NCBI GenBank assembly: GCA_003216355.1
Contig: QCIX01000001.1
Coordinates: forward strand, 62,001-126,000
Length of the DNA: 64,000 bases
Origin: Prochlorococcus sp. AG-402-N23
GTDB lineage: Bacteria; Cyanobacteriota; Cyanobacteriia; PCC-6307; Cyanobiaceae
Direction of reading: 5' to 3'
The translations under genes were made by a program, and so were the position numbers. This document shows positions 9,147-18,760 of the stretch, piece after piece. Position 1 is the first letter of the stretch; each line of letters begins with the position of its first letter. Below the pieces are notes generated by a model that made no database searches, was not told the origin of the DNA, and was given only the letters and a program-made list of their open reading frames with translations.

Positions 9147-10154
9147 TTGGAAGGAATAAATTTTAATCAGATTGGAGTGTCATTCAAGGGAAGTGGAAGT
9201 TATGTACCTAATCAAATCCTAACCAATCAAAAAATTAGTCAAAAGGTTGATACAAACAATGAATGGATACAATCCAGAACTGGCATTTCTGAGAGAAGAA
9301 TCTCTAGCGTAGAAGATAATGTTACTGAGATGGGTTATAAGGCTGCTCTAACTGCAATAGAAATGGCTAATTGGGATATGAAAACGATTGATTTGATTGT
9401 TTTAGCTACTTCTACGCCGCATGATTTATTTGGATCAGCCCCATCCATTCAAGCTAAATTAGGGGCAGCTAATGCTGTGGCTTTCGATTTAACTGCAGCT
9501 TGTAGTGGTTTTTTATTTGCCTTAATAACAGCCTCACAATTTTTAAAAGGGGGAAGTTTTAAAAGGGCTATTGTTATTGGAGCAGATCAATTATCAAGTT
9601 TTGTTGATTGGAACGATAGAAGAAGTTGTATTCTCTTTGGAGATGGTGCTGGTGCATTAGCAATTGAAGCCACAAATGAATTTGATAATTTTATAGGTTT
9701 TGATATGAGAACCGATGGGGGAAGGGGTTCTTTTCTTAATCTTCCATCAAAAAAGAATAAGGATTCAATAGTTGATGAAATTGACTTTTTAAGTGGAGGT
9801 TTTTCTCCAATTAAAATGAATGGTCAGGAAGTTTATAAATTCGCAGTTAAAGAAGTTCCCCTAATTCTTGAAAAGTTGTTGAAAAAAATGAAATATAATT
9901 CTGATCAAGTTGATTGGCTCTTGCTTCATCAAGCTAATCAAAGAATATTGGATTCTGTAGGAGAAAGGTTAAAAATGCCCAGAGAAAAGATTCTTAGTAA
10001 TTTAGAAAAATATGGCAATACGTCAGCAGCAACAATTCCACTAATGATGGATGAGGCCGTAAGAGATTATAGAATTAAACAAAATGATATTATTGCTACA
10101 AGTGGTTTTGGTGCTGGGTTAAGTTGGGGTGCAGCCCTAATTAAATGGGGTTAA
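9147..10154 (+). CDS. fabH: beta-ketoacyl-ACP synthase III
   Basis: Starts fatty-acid elongation by condensing acetyl-CoA with malonyl-ACP. The Cys-His-Asn triad is complete: C119 in TAACSGF, H261 in LLHQANQR and N291 in YGNTSAAT; 335 residues is standard. The reading frame begins at TTG (LEGINFNQIG, read as Met); no ATG is available before the conserved FKGSGSYVP, so TTG is favoured with some uncertainty. Sits 53 bases after plsX and 18 before fabD in a fatty-acid gene run. Confidence 0.93.
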   Translation: MEGINFNQIGVSFKGSGSYVPNQILTNQKISQKVDTNNEWIQSRTGISERRISSVEDNVTEMGYKAALTAIEMANWDMKTIDLIVLATSTPHDLFGSAPSIQAKLGAANAVAFDLTAACSGFLFALITASQFLKGGSFKRAIVIGADQLSSFVDWNDRRSCILFGDGAGALAIEATNEFDNFIGFDMRTDGGRGSFLNLPSKKNKDSIVDEIDFLSGGFSPIKMNGQEVYKFAVKEVPLILEKLLKKMKYNSDQVDWLLLHQANQRILDSVGERLKMPREKILSNLEKYGNTSAATIPLMMDEAVRDYRIKQNDIIATSGFGAGLSWGAALIKWG

Positions 10155-10172
10155 AAACAAAATAGGAACATT

Positions 10173-11069
10173 ATGACAGTTGCATGGGTATTCCCTGGAC
10201 AGGGTTCGCAAAAAATTGGAATGGCAAAACAAATTGAAAATTTGCCTAGCACAAAAGAGAGGTTTAGTTATGCTTCTGAGATATTTGAGAGAAATTTATT
10301 TGAAATTTGCGAGTTAAATTCTGATCTAACAAATCCTCTAAGTGATTTGAATAATACAAGAAATACACAAATCTGTCTTTTTTTGGTTGAATCAATTTTA
10401 TTAGATGCCTTAAAAGAAAATGGTTTTAAACCAACTTATGTCGCTGGGCATAGTCTGGGAGAAATAACTGCATTATATTGTGCGGATGTTTTGTCATTCG
10501 AAGACTGCGTATCACTAATAAACGTAAGATCTCAATTAATGGTTAATGCTGGGCAAGGATCTATGGCAGCAGTAATTGGTTTTGATAGAAATGAACTTGA
10601 TTTATTGGTCAAAAAAAGTGAAGATGTTGTAATTGCTAATGATAATAGCTCTTCCCAAGTTGTCTTATCAGGATCTAATGAAGAGTTAGACAATTTATCG
10701 AAAGAAATTTCTTGTAAAAGATTTCTAAAATTAAATGTTTCAGGTGCATTCCATTCACCATTCATGAATGAGCCTGCAGTTAAATTTTCTGAGTATTTAA
10801 AAGAGATTAAGTTTAAAAATCCTTCTTTCCCAATAATAAGTAATTATGAACCTTCATTATGTGACGATCCTGATGAGCTTAAAACTAGATTGGAAAATCA
10901 AATGTGTAATGGCGTAAGGTGGCGAGAAACTATGAATTTAATGGCAAAAGATAATGATCTTCATTTTGTTGAAGTTGGTCCATCAAATGTGCTTAGCGGT
11001 TTAGCAAAAAGACATATGAAAGATTTAAAAATTTCTCAAGTTTCATCTTCCAATCAAATAACTTATTAA
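10173..11069 (+). CDS. fabD: malonyl-CoA:ACP transacylase
   Basis: Loads malonyl groups on acyl carrier protein. FPGQGSQ at residues 7-13, nucleophile S94 in GHSLGE and H194 in GAFHSPF form the known active site, and the 298-residue length fits. Follows fabH by 18 bases and precedes plsC by six, consistent with one operon for making and transferring acyl chains. Confidence 0.95.
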   Translation: MTVAWVFPGQGSQKIGMAKQIENLPSTKERFSYASEIFERNLFEICELNSDLTNPLSDLNNTRNTQICLFLVESILLDALKENGFKPTYVAGHSLGEITALYCADVLSFEDCVSLINVRSQLMVNAGQGSMAAVIGFDRNELDLLVKKSEDVVIANDNSSSQVVLSGSNEELDNLSKEISCKRFLKLNVSGAFHSPFMNEPAVKFSEYLKEIKFKNPSFPIISNYEPSLCDDPDELKTRLENQMCNGVRWRETMNLMAKDNDLHFVEVGPSNVLSGLAKRHMKDLKISQVSSSNQITY

Positions 11070-11075
11070 TCAAGT

Positions 11076-11696
11076 ATGAAAAATGATGTTTTTCAAAAAT
11101 TCATCTATCAATTAGTTAGCAAACTTTTTGTATTACCAATTTATAGATTGGTATTAAGAGGTCATTTAAAAGGTAGAGAAAATATTCCGCAAAAAAATTC
11201 TTTTATAATGGTTTCTAATCATGGTTCTTTGCTCGACCCTCCTTTGTTAGGCCATGCTCTTGGACGTAATATATCTTTCATGGCCAAGGCAGAGCTATTT
11301 AAAATACCTTTACTTGGGTTTATTATCCATGCTTGTGGAGCTTATCCTGTAAAAAGAGGAATAGTTGATAAAAATACTATTAAAACAGCATGTGAAAAAT
11401 TATCAAATGATAATTGTATTGGGATATTTATTGATGGTACGCGTCAGAAAAATGGTCGAGTGAATAAGCCCAAACAAGGTGCAGCATTATTAGCCTTTAA
11501 AAATCAAAAATTATTATTGCCTGTTGCAATAGTTAATTCTCATAGACTAATAAGATTTAAATTCTTTATTCCTTTGTTTTCAAAAATAGTTATTAAAGTG
11601 GGAAAACCTGTTCAACCTCCACAGAGTTCATCAAGAGATGATCTTAATTCTGTAACAATGTACCTTCAAGATAAAATTAATAATTTGATTGGATGA
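11076..11696 (+). CDS. plsC: 1-acyl-glycerol-3-phosphate acyltransferase
   Basis: Adds the second acyl chain to make phosphatidic acid. The acyltransferase HxxxxD box is present as NHGSLLD (H49, D54). The second box reads FIDGTR (118-123) in place of the more usual FPEGTR, a conservative variant. N-terminal hydrophobic segments and 206 residues fit the family. It is the last gene of the plsX-fabH-fabD-plsC run and ends four bases before the convergent tsaB. Confidence 0.9.
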   Translation: MKNDVFQKFIYQLVSKLFVLPIYRLVLRGHLKGRENIPQKNSFIMVSNHGSLLDPPLLGHALGRNISFMAKAELFKIPLLGFIIHACGAYPVKRGIVDKNTIKTACEKLSNDNCIGIFIDGTRQKNGRVNKPKQGAALLAFKNQKLLLPVAIVNSHRLIRFKFFIPLFSKIVIKVGKPVQPPQSSSRDDLNSVTMYLQDKINNLIG

Positions 11697-11700
11697 ATAT

Positions 11701-12354
11701 TTAGTTAATTGGAGAAATAGGGTAAAGAGGCAAAACTTTTCTCCAGGAATCTAAATTTGAATTTAATAAATTTTTATTTGCTAAGTTTAATAGTTCTTTT
11801 AAATCTTCTTTATCATCATAATTAGCTTCAAAAGTAATTTCTTTACTCTCAAGTTCTTTGACAACTTTTGGTAAAACTGTTTCTTGAATGACTAGATCCG
11901 AGGAGTTTTTTTCTTTATTACAAATTTCATATTTACCTGCAATTAAACCCTTTCGCTTTAATTTTTTGTAAATCCAGAATGATTTTTTGTTCTTAAAGAT
12001 ATTATTTTTTGATGCAATTCTTTTTGCCATTATTTCAAATGAACTAAAACTGTCTAGAGGACAATTTATTTGTTGTGAGATAGTTCTTGCTAAAACTACA
12101 ATAAGTCGTGAAGCATTAAAATTTGCTGGCCCTATGCTGACAGATAACTTATTTATTTTTTGTAAATTTTCTTTGGAAATGAATTTGTTAAGATCATTAA
12201 TTAAGTTGTTGCAAAGGTCATGATCAAATTTTTTGATAAATAATTCATCAGATTCAAGGGTATCGTTTTTTCTATATCCAAAGCCAAAAGAATTGTCTGT
12301 GCTATGAATCACTAATGTGGGGTAATTTTCTCTTTGTTTGAGTTTATTTGTCAT
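11701..12354 (-). CDS. tsaB: TsaB-like protein for tRNA t6A modification
   Basis: Resembles TsaB/YeaZ, the partner of TsaD in making the N6-threonylcarbamoyladenosine at position 37 of ANN-decoding tRNAs. The N-terminal strand with D/S residues (LVIHSTDNSFGFG) and the central segment KLSVSIGPANFNASRLIVVLA align with the family, but the signature GPGSFTGLR is worn down to GPANFNASR. TsaB is a non-catalytic scaffold, so divergence is tolerable. 217 residues. Assignment rests on family pattern and the weak signature. Its ATG lies a few bases from the ycf34 coding region's end. Confidence 0.72.
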   Translation of the reverse strand: MTNKLKQRENYPTLVIHSTDNSFGFGYRKNDTLESDELFIKKFDHDLCNNLINDLNKFISKENLQKINKLSVSIGPANFNASRLIVVLARTISQQINCPLDSFSSFEIMAKRIASKNNIFKNKKSFWIYKKLKRKGLIAGKYEICNKEKNSSDLVIQETVLPKVVKELESKEITFEANYDDKEDLKELLNLANKNLLNSNLDSWRKVLPLYPISPIN

Positions 12355-12363
12355 CTATTGCCT

Positions 12364-12615
12364 TTAAACAGGTAATTCCATACCTGGATTACACTTAGAC
12401 CATTTACCAAATTCATTTTCAAAACTTTCACAAGATTGAACATCCCAATCAGTTTTATAATCACCATTATTGTCTTTAACTATATTGACATGAATGAATG
12501 GTTTTTTTGCTTTAAAATCAGGTAGATCACAAATATGATCAACACCATGATTATTCTCAACATCATGATATGTGATACATCTATCAACCCATTTACAGTT
12601 GATGCAAATGCACAT
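12364..12615 (-). CDS. ycf34: Ycf34, cysteine-rich iron-sulfur protein
   Basis: An 83-residue cyanobacterial/red-plastid protein. The start chosen is the ATG giving MCICINCKWVDRC, because Ycf34 proteins begin with this cysteine cluster; an ATG 69 bases further upstream would add a hydrophobic tail that overlaps the cca start and looks spurious. C2, C4, C7, C13 and a further Cys near residue 30 (HICDLP) can ligate a cluster. Synechocystis Ycf34 is reported to carry an Fe-S cluster and affect photosynthetic electron transport; function otherwise unclear. Starts only 14 bases from the divergent cca. Confidence 0.88.
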   Translation of the reverse strand: MCICINCKWVDRCITYHDVENNHGVDHICDLPDFKAKKPFIHVNIVKDNNGDYKTDWDVQSCESFENEFGKWSKCNPGMELPV

Positions 12616-12629
12616 AATTAATAAACAAA

Positions 12630-13847
12630 ATGAAAAGTAGCATGCACAAAGATCATACACTAATAATTGATGAATTAGAAACAAGTATAAAATTTCATGA
12701 TTTGGATTTAATATTAGGTTTTTTACCTAAAGGATCATATTTGGTTGGTGGTTACATAAGAGATATTATTTTGGGAAGAGAAACTGAAAAGGTAGATTTT
12801 GATATTGTGGTACCTTTAAATGCAATTGAAATTGGGAAAAAGATTGCAGATAATATTGAATCAAAAATTATAATTTTAGATGAAGAAAAGGAAGTAGTAA
12901 GAATTATTCTTAATCATATCTATATTGATATTGCTAATCAGGTTTCATCTACCATTGAAGGAGATTTATGTTCTAGAGACTTTTCTATTAATTCAATTGC
13001 TTTTTTATTTGATAAGAAGTGCTTGGTTGATCCATTAAATGGTATTAAAGATTTAGAGATTTCTTTGCTTAGAACTCATTCTGAAAACAATTTAATAAAT
13101 GATCCTTTACGAATATTAAGATGTTTTCGATTTGTTTCAGAATTGAATTTTAAAGTTGATCTTAATTTAATTACTTTCATTAAAAAAAATAAAGGGAAAT
13201 TATATCTTGTTGCTAAAGAGAGGATTAATAATGAAATACAAAAAATAGTTCATGGAGACAATGCTCTTGATGCAGTATTTTTGATAAAAAAATTAAATAT
13301 ATTTTCTAATTATAATTTATCTGAAGATTCTTTTTTTTTGGATTTAGAGAAAATTAATTATGTAGAACTTAATCAGGAAGAAAAAGAAAAATTTTTACCA
13401 TCATTTTTTATTGCTCAAATTTTAGATGTTATATCTTTAGAGAAGCTTAAATTTAGTAAATCTGAAATTACAAAAACTAAGTTATTAAGAAAATGGCACT
13501 TTTTTTTGGAGAAAAAAAATATCGCTCAATTAACTGAATCAGATAGATTTGCATTACATAAAGAATTAGAGATGTTTCTTCCAACTTTTATTTTTCATTT
13601 GCCTCAAAACTTACGATTAAATTGGCTCCGTAGATGGCGTGACAGTGATGATAAATTATTTCATCCTTCAAACTTACTTAATGGTGACGTAATCAAAAAA
13701 AATTTAAAAATAAAGGATGGGCCTATCTTAGGAGAGCTGTTACGGTATCTTTCAAAGGAACTTGCATATAAGAGATTGAATAATTTTGATGAAGCTATTT
13801 ATAAAGCAAAGCGATGGATTGAACAAAATGCACCAAAATGTGATTAA
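12630..13847 (+). CDS. cca: tRNA nucleotidyltransferase (CCA-adding / poly(A) polymerase family)
   Basis: Class II nucleotidyltransferase acting on tRNA 3' ends. Visible motifs: GGYIRD (40-45), the catalytic DFD (56-58), RDFSIN (116-121), DPLNGIKDL, and RILRCFRF (161-168). 405 residues is near the minimal size; there is no HD phosphohydrolase domain. Some cyanobacteria split CC-adding and A-adding between two paralogues; sequence inspection cannot tell which activity this one has. Either of two close ATGs (codons 1 and 5) may be used. Divergent from ycf34. Confidence 0.88.
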   Translation: MKSSMHKDHTLIIDELETSIKFHDLDLILGFLPKGSYLVGGYIRDIILGRETEKVDFDIVVPLNAIEIGKKIADNIESKIIILDEEKEVVRIILNHIYIDIANQVSSTIEGDLCSRDFSINSIAFLFDKKCLVDPLNGIKDLEISLLRTHSENNLINDPLRILRCFRFVSELNFKVDLNLITFIKKNKGKLYLVAKERINNEIQKIVHGDNALDAVFLIKKLNIFSNYNLSEDSFFLDLEKINYVELNQEEKEKFLPSFFIAQILDVISLEKLKFSKSEITKTKLLRKWHFFLEKKNIAQLTESDRFALHKELEMFLPTFIFHLPQNLRLNWLRRWRDSDDKLFHPSNLLNGDVIKKNLKIKDGPILGELLRYLSKELAYKRLNNFDEAIYKAKRWIEQNAPKCD

Positions 13848-13871
13848 ATACACATAGCTTAGTTTTGTTTA

Positions 13872-13885
13872 GAAGTTCAGACTTC
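13872..13885. other. small inverted repeat before the RRM gene
   Basis: GAAGT-TCAG-ACTTC gives a five-base stem with a four-base loop in the 58-base gap between cca and the RNA-binding protein gene, followed by an A/T-rich stretch. It could be a weak terminator for cca or a hairpin in the leader of the next gene. The stem is short, so chance is possible. Confidence 0.3.
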
Positions 13886-13905
13886 AAAATCATTTTTAAA
13901 AATTT

Positions 13906-14325
13906 ATGAGTATTCGTATTTACATTGGCAACTTACCACAAGGATTTAATCCAAAAGAATTTGATACACTTTTAAACTCAGTTTCTGATTCGATTAGATT
14001 TAAAGCAGTTCTAGATAAGGAAACTAAGGAATGCAGGGGGTTTGGTTTCGCGACAGCAAATAATGATGATAATGCTAATCTATTAATTCAAAAGTTAAAT
14101 GGGTTTGAATTTAATGGTTCTAAATTAAGAGTAGAACTATCAGAAAAGAAAGATTCTGCTTCAAACAAAAGAAATGGTGGAAAATTAAACAAAAATAAGA
14201 AGAGGAAAGACTTCAAGAAAATTGTTCATAGTGACGCTCCCAACCTCGAAGCTCCTGATCCAAGATGGGCTGGAGAACTATCTAAATTGAAAGATTTGTT
14301 GGCTAATCAGAAGACGCCTGCTTAG
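13906..14325 (+). CDS. RRM-domain RNA-binding protein
   Basis: One RNA-recognition motif covers about residues 3-80, with RNP2 IYIGNL (5-10) and RNP1 CRGFGFAT (43-50). This places it with the cyanobacterial Rbp proteins, which bind mRNA and are often cold-induced. Unlike the common types with a short glycine-rich tail or none, the tail here (about 80-112) is Lys/Asn/Arg-rich and followed by a distinct end segment DAPNLEAPDPRWAGELSKL. The tail suggests extra RNA or protein contact (inference). Its TAG abuts the convergent crtB stop. Confidence 0.88.
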   Translation: MSIRIYIGNLPQGFNPKEFDTLLNSVSDSIRFKAVLDKETKECRGFGFATANNDDNANLLIQKLNGFEFNGSKLRVELSEKKDSASNKRNGGKLNKNKKRKDFKKIVHSDAPNLEAPDPRWAGELSKLKDLLANQKTPA

Positions 14326-15234
14326 TTACTTAATTCGAGAAATTAAAAAAGATATTGGAATCTCAAGAGCTTTTACTGAATTTTTTACAAAAGCCCTATT
14401 GTTAAAAACATCATAATCTAACCTTTCAATAGAATCTAATATTCCTCTATAAAGACGTAAAGACGTCCATACTGGCCATCTTGCGTCAGAAGATAGCCAC
14501 TTAATACCATCCTCAGACTTTTGGAACCATTCGCGAGCCCTTGTTAATTGAAAGTTCATCAGTGCTTTCCACTGCTTGTTTATTTTTCCTTTTAAAAGAT
14601 CTTCTTCAGAATAATTAAATTTTTCAATATCCGCCTGCGGTATATAAATTCTTCCTCTGTGTCTATCTTCCCCTACATCTCTCAATATATTAGTTAATTG
14701 ATTTGCAATTCCTAGAGCTATAGCTGCTTCAGAGGGGTCAGGCATGGCGCTCCATGGGGCGGATGTGTAAGCACTATCAATCCCCATCACATTTTGAGTC
14801 ATTAAACCAACAGTTCCTGCCACTCTATAACAATAGAGTTTTAATTCATCAAAATCTTTGTATCTAAATTTATTCAGATCCATTCTCTGGCCATCTATCA
14901 TATCTAGATAGGGTTGAATACTTTGTGGATATTTCTCGATAGTATCTAATAAAACTGAGTCTAATTCAGAATTAATATTCCCTTTAAATACATTTTTAGT
15001 ATTTTCTTCCCATTCATCTAGATTGTCTGAAAGCTCATCTTGTGATTTAGTTGAGGCTTCTACGCTATCCATTATTTCATCTGTTCTTCTACACCATACG
15101 TAAATAGCCCAAATAGCTTTTCTCTTTTCTTGAGGTAGTAGAAGAGTACCCAAGTAAAAGGTTTTAGCCCATTGTTGAGTTTCTTTTCGGCATATCTCAT
15201 ATGCTTGATCTAGTTGATAAATTGAATTTTTCAA
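14326..15234 (-). CDS. crtB: phytoene synthase
   Basis: Condenses two geranylgeranyl diphosphates to phytoene, the entry step to carotenoids. Both Asp-rich Mg-diphosphate sites are present: DEIMD (52-56) and D186/D190 in NILRDVGED, with RGRIYIP just after. 302 residues is normal for cyanobacteria. It lies 33 bases downstream of pds in the same direction, the usual cyanobacterial pds-crtB operon. Confidence 0.96.
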   Translation of the reverse strand: MKNSIYQLDQAYEICRKETQQWAKTFYLGTLLLPQEKRKAIWAIYVWCRRTDEIMDSVEASTKSQDELSDNLDEWEENTKNVFKGNINSELDSVLLDTIEKYPQSIQPYLDMIDGQRMDLNKFRYKDFDELKLYCYRVAGTVGLMTQNVMGIDSAYTSAPWSAMPDPSEAAIALGIANQLTNILRDVGEDRHRGRIYIPQADIEKFNYSEEDLLKGKINKQWKALMNFQLTRAREWFQKSEDGIKWLSSDARWPVWTSLRLYRGILDSIERLDYDVFNNRAFVKNSVKALEIPISFLISRIK

Positions 15235-15267
15235 AAAGTTTTAGCGAAATTTAAGGGTTTGTAAACG

Positions 15268-16710
<1,443 letters not shown>

Positions 16711-16758
16711 TTAAAGTTAGAACATAATAGTTTTTTTCGTTGATTATTTCGTAAAATT

Positions 16759-17106
16759 ATGGAAAAAATGCTTTTAAAATCGACTACTAGACATGTAAGA
16801 ATATTTACTGCCGAAGTGGTAGATGAACAATTAAAGTTTCATCCCAATAAATTAACTCTTGATTTAGATCCTGATAATGAATTTATTTGGAACAAAGATT
16901 CTCTAAACAAAATTAATGCAAAATTCAATGAATTAATAAAAGAGAGAGCAGGAAAGAATCTAGATGATTATGAACTGCGAAAAATAGGATCAGAAATCGA
17001 AGGTTTAATTAAAGTTTTGCTTCAAAATGGTCAGCTAAGTTATAACCCTGATTGTAGGGTAATGAATTATTCAATGGGTTTACCAAAGACAAATGAAGTG
17101 CTGTGA
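16759..17106 (+). CDS. ndhM: NAD(P)H-quinone oxidoreductase subunit M
   Basis: Small oxygenic-photosynthesis-specific, membrane-extrinsic subunit of the NDH-1 complex. The sequence [17 protein letters not shown] and the ending [13 protein letters not shown] are typical of NdhM, and 115 residues is right. Two ATGs are close together (codons 1 and 4); the second may be the true start. Its stop overlaps the next gene's GTG by four bases (GTGA), implying coupled translation. Confidence 0.9.
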   Translation: MEKMLLKSTTRHVRIFTAEVVDEQLKFHPNKLTLDLDPDNEFIWNKDSLNKINAKFNELIKERAGKNLDDYELRKIGSEIEGLIKVLLQNGQLSYNPDCRVMNYSMGLPKTNEVL

Positions 17107-17726
17107 ATAGATCATCCTCAAATAGAAGGCCAAGGAGAGGCCCAAATAGAAGTTATTATCCTCCAAATCCAAGGGATATTGATTCGTATGGTCAAAGAAA
17201 CAATAGATTGCCTGCTTCTTCTGAACAAAAGATCAACTTTAGTACAGGAACCATTGCTGTACTTGCTGGAGTACTAATTTTAGGAGTTGGTATTGGAAGC
17301 GCCATTACCAGTACAACAGATGGCGGGCAGGGAAATATAGCAAGTCAACAACAATTAGATATGGCTGTTCCAGACCCTGAATTTTGCAGACAATGGGGAG
17401 CTAGTGCTTTTGTAATTGATGTTGAAATGTATACGACTCTTAATCCATCTACGAGTTTTGTAACGCAACCAGCTCTTCAGCCAGGGTGTGTGATTAGAAG
17501 AGAGAATTGGACAGTGTTACAAAAACAGGGTGCAATTAGTAATGAAGATGTAAGAGAATGTAAGCAAAGGATGAATACTTTTGCTTATATTGGTTCAATA
17601 AGAGATAAGCCAATAGTTAAGTGCGTTTATCAGACTGATGTAAATGAAAATAAATTTATAATAAAAGGCGATGGACAAGCCGAAGATGGAGGGGTAGGTA
17701 TTAACAAAGAAGCTATTCAGTTTTGA
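17103..17726 (+). CDS. conserved cyanobacterial membrane protein, DUF3172-like
   Basis: 207 residues: an Arg/Asn/Pro-rich N-terminus (1-45), one transmembrane helix (about 50-70, [20 protein letters not shown]) and a soluble region with conserved Cys ([35 protein letters not shown]), suggesting an extracytoplasmic domain with disulfides. I place it with the cyanobacterial DUF3172 proteins from memory; no function is known to me. The GTG start overlaps the ndhM stop by four bases, so the two are co-translated, and it abuts the convergent rbcR stop. Confidence 0.75.
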   Translation: MNRSSSNRRPRRGPNRSYYPPNPRDIDSYGQRNNRLPASSEQKINFSTGTIAVLAGVLILGVGIGSAITSTTDGGQGNIASQQQLDMAVPDPEFCRQWGASAFVIDVEMYTTLNPSTSFVTQPALQPGCVIRRENWTVLQKQGAISNEDVRECKQRMNTFAYIGSIRDKPIVKCVYQTDVNENKFIIKGDGQAEDGGVGINKEAIQF

Positions 17727-18677
17727 TCAAAATATTGTATGCCTCAAAGGGCTTTCTAAACTAGCAAATTGTGGAAGAATGTTTCTCTTAAATACTTCTG
17801 ATGCTCTTGATGTATATCTTGACGGATTAGTAATTAATTTAAGTTCTCTTTTAACCTCTAAATCAGCAACGAATGCTTTGTGGATTGTTCCAGCCAATAA
17901 TTCTCTTTCAATAGAAACAACAGGCAAAAAGGAAGCCCCTAAACCTGATTGGACTGCATTCTTGATTGCTTCAAGAGAGTTAAGTTCCATCTCAATTTTT
18001 AATCTTTGAATATCAAACCCAGAATCTTGGAGAAGTTTGTCAACAACTTTTCGTGTTGTAGATTGTGAGTCTAATGTCACAAAATTTAGTTTATATAAGT
18101 CTTCTTTTAGAAGCTCTTTTTTGGTCGAAAGTGGATGTTTAGATGGTAAAACTAATGCTAATTCATCAGTGGCATATGGAATTACTTGTAGCAAATTTTC
18201 CAAATCTCCTGGTAATTGTCCGCCAATAATTGCTAAGTCAATTTGTCCATTGGCGACACTCCAACCAGTTCTTCTAGTACTATGCACTTGAAGTTGAACG
18301 GATACATCAGGGTATTTTTGTCTGAATAGTCCTATCATTCTCGGCATTAAATAGGTACCCGTAGTTTGGCTCGCTCCAATGACAAGAGTTCCACCTTTTA
18401 AGCTATTTAAATCTTCAATAGCTTTGCAAGCTTCGTCGCATTGATTCAAAATTCGTTCACAATATTCAAGTAATAGTCTCCCTGCTTCAGTCAATAGAGC
18501 CTTTCTACCACCTCTGTCGAAAATTGTGATTTCAAGTTGTTTTTCTAAATTTTGTATTTGTAAACTCACGGCAGGTTGCGTTACATATAAGAGATCTGCA
18601 GCTTTTTTAAAACTTCCTTGAGCTGCTATAGCTTTTAATATTCTTAATTGGTCGAGTGTAAATGGTAATTCTGGCAT
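17727..18677 (-). CDS. rbcR: LysR-type regulator RbcR (Ycf30)
   Basis: N-terminal winged HTH (about 8-66, [20 protein letters not shown] and [17 protein letters not shown]) and a C-terminal substrate-binding domain (about 93-300). The sequence closely follows Ycf30/RbcR, which controls carbon-fixation genes; picocyanobacterial annotations also call it ndhR or cbbR. It is read divergently from the Z-ISO-like gene, with an 83-base gap holding a LysR-like dyad at 18721. Its position between ndhM and ndhF/ndhD leaves open control of NDH-1 genes, but nothing in sequence proves that. Confidence 0.85.
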   Translation of the reverse strand: MPELPFTLDQLRILKAIAAQGSFKKAADLLYVTQPAVSLQIQNLEKQLEITIFDRGGRKALLTEAGRLLLEYCERILNQCDEACKAIEDLNSLKGGTLVIGASQTTGTYLMPRMIGLFRQKYPDVSVQLQVHSTRRTGWSVANGQIDLAIIGGQLPGDLENLLQVIPYATDELALVLPSKHPLSTKKELLKEDLYKLNFVTLDSQSTTRKVVDKLLQDSGFDIQRLKIEMELNSLEAIKNAVQSGLGASFLPVVSIERELLAGTIHKAFVADLEVKRELKLITNPSRYTSRASEVFKRNILPQFASLESPLRHTIF

Positions 18678-18720
18678 CTATTATGCCTACAATTTCTTAT
18701 AATTCTAATGCTTAGGAGCA

Positions 18721-18733
18721 TTCTTGTTAAGAA
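18721..18733. promoter_or_regulatory. possible LysR-type operator (T-N11-A dyad)
   Basis: TTCTT-GTT-AAGAA is a perfect 5-base dyad fitting the T-N11-A rule for LysR-type regulators. It lies in the divergent 83-base gap between rbcR and the Z-ISO-like gene, about 45 bases before the rbcR start, where autoregulatory sites usually sit. AT-rich composition raises the chance of coincidence. Confidence 0.35.
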
Positions 18734-18760
18734 CAAAAATTATTTGAACAATTTAAATAT

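Noticed and set aside
12616..12684. Longer ycf34 beginning at the upstream ATG
   Set aside because: The added 23 residues are hydrophobic, unlike Ycf34 proteins, and overlap the cca start.
13866..13879. Shared 14-mer TTTGTTTAGAAGTT before the RRM gene and before ndhH (near 40800)
   Set aside because: One short match in very AT-rich DNA with no further similarity around it; chance is the simplest explanation.
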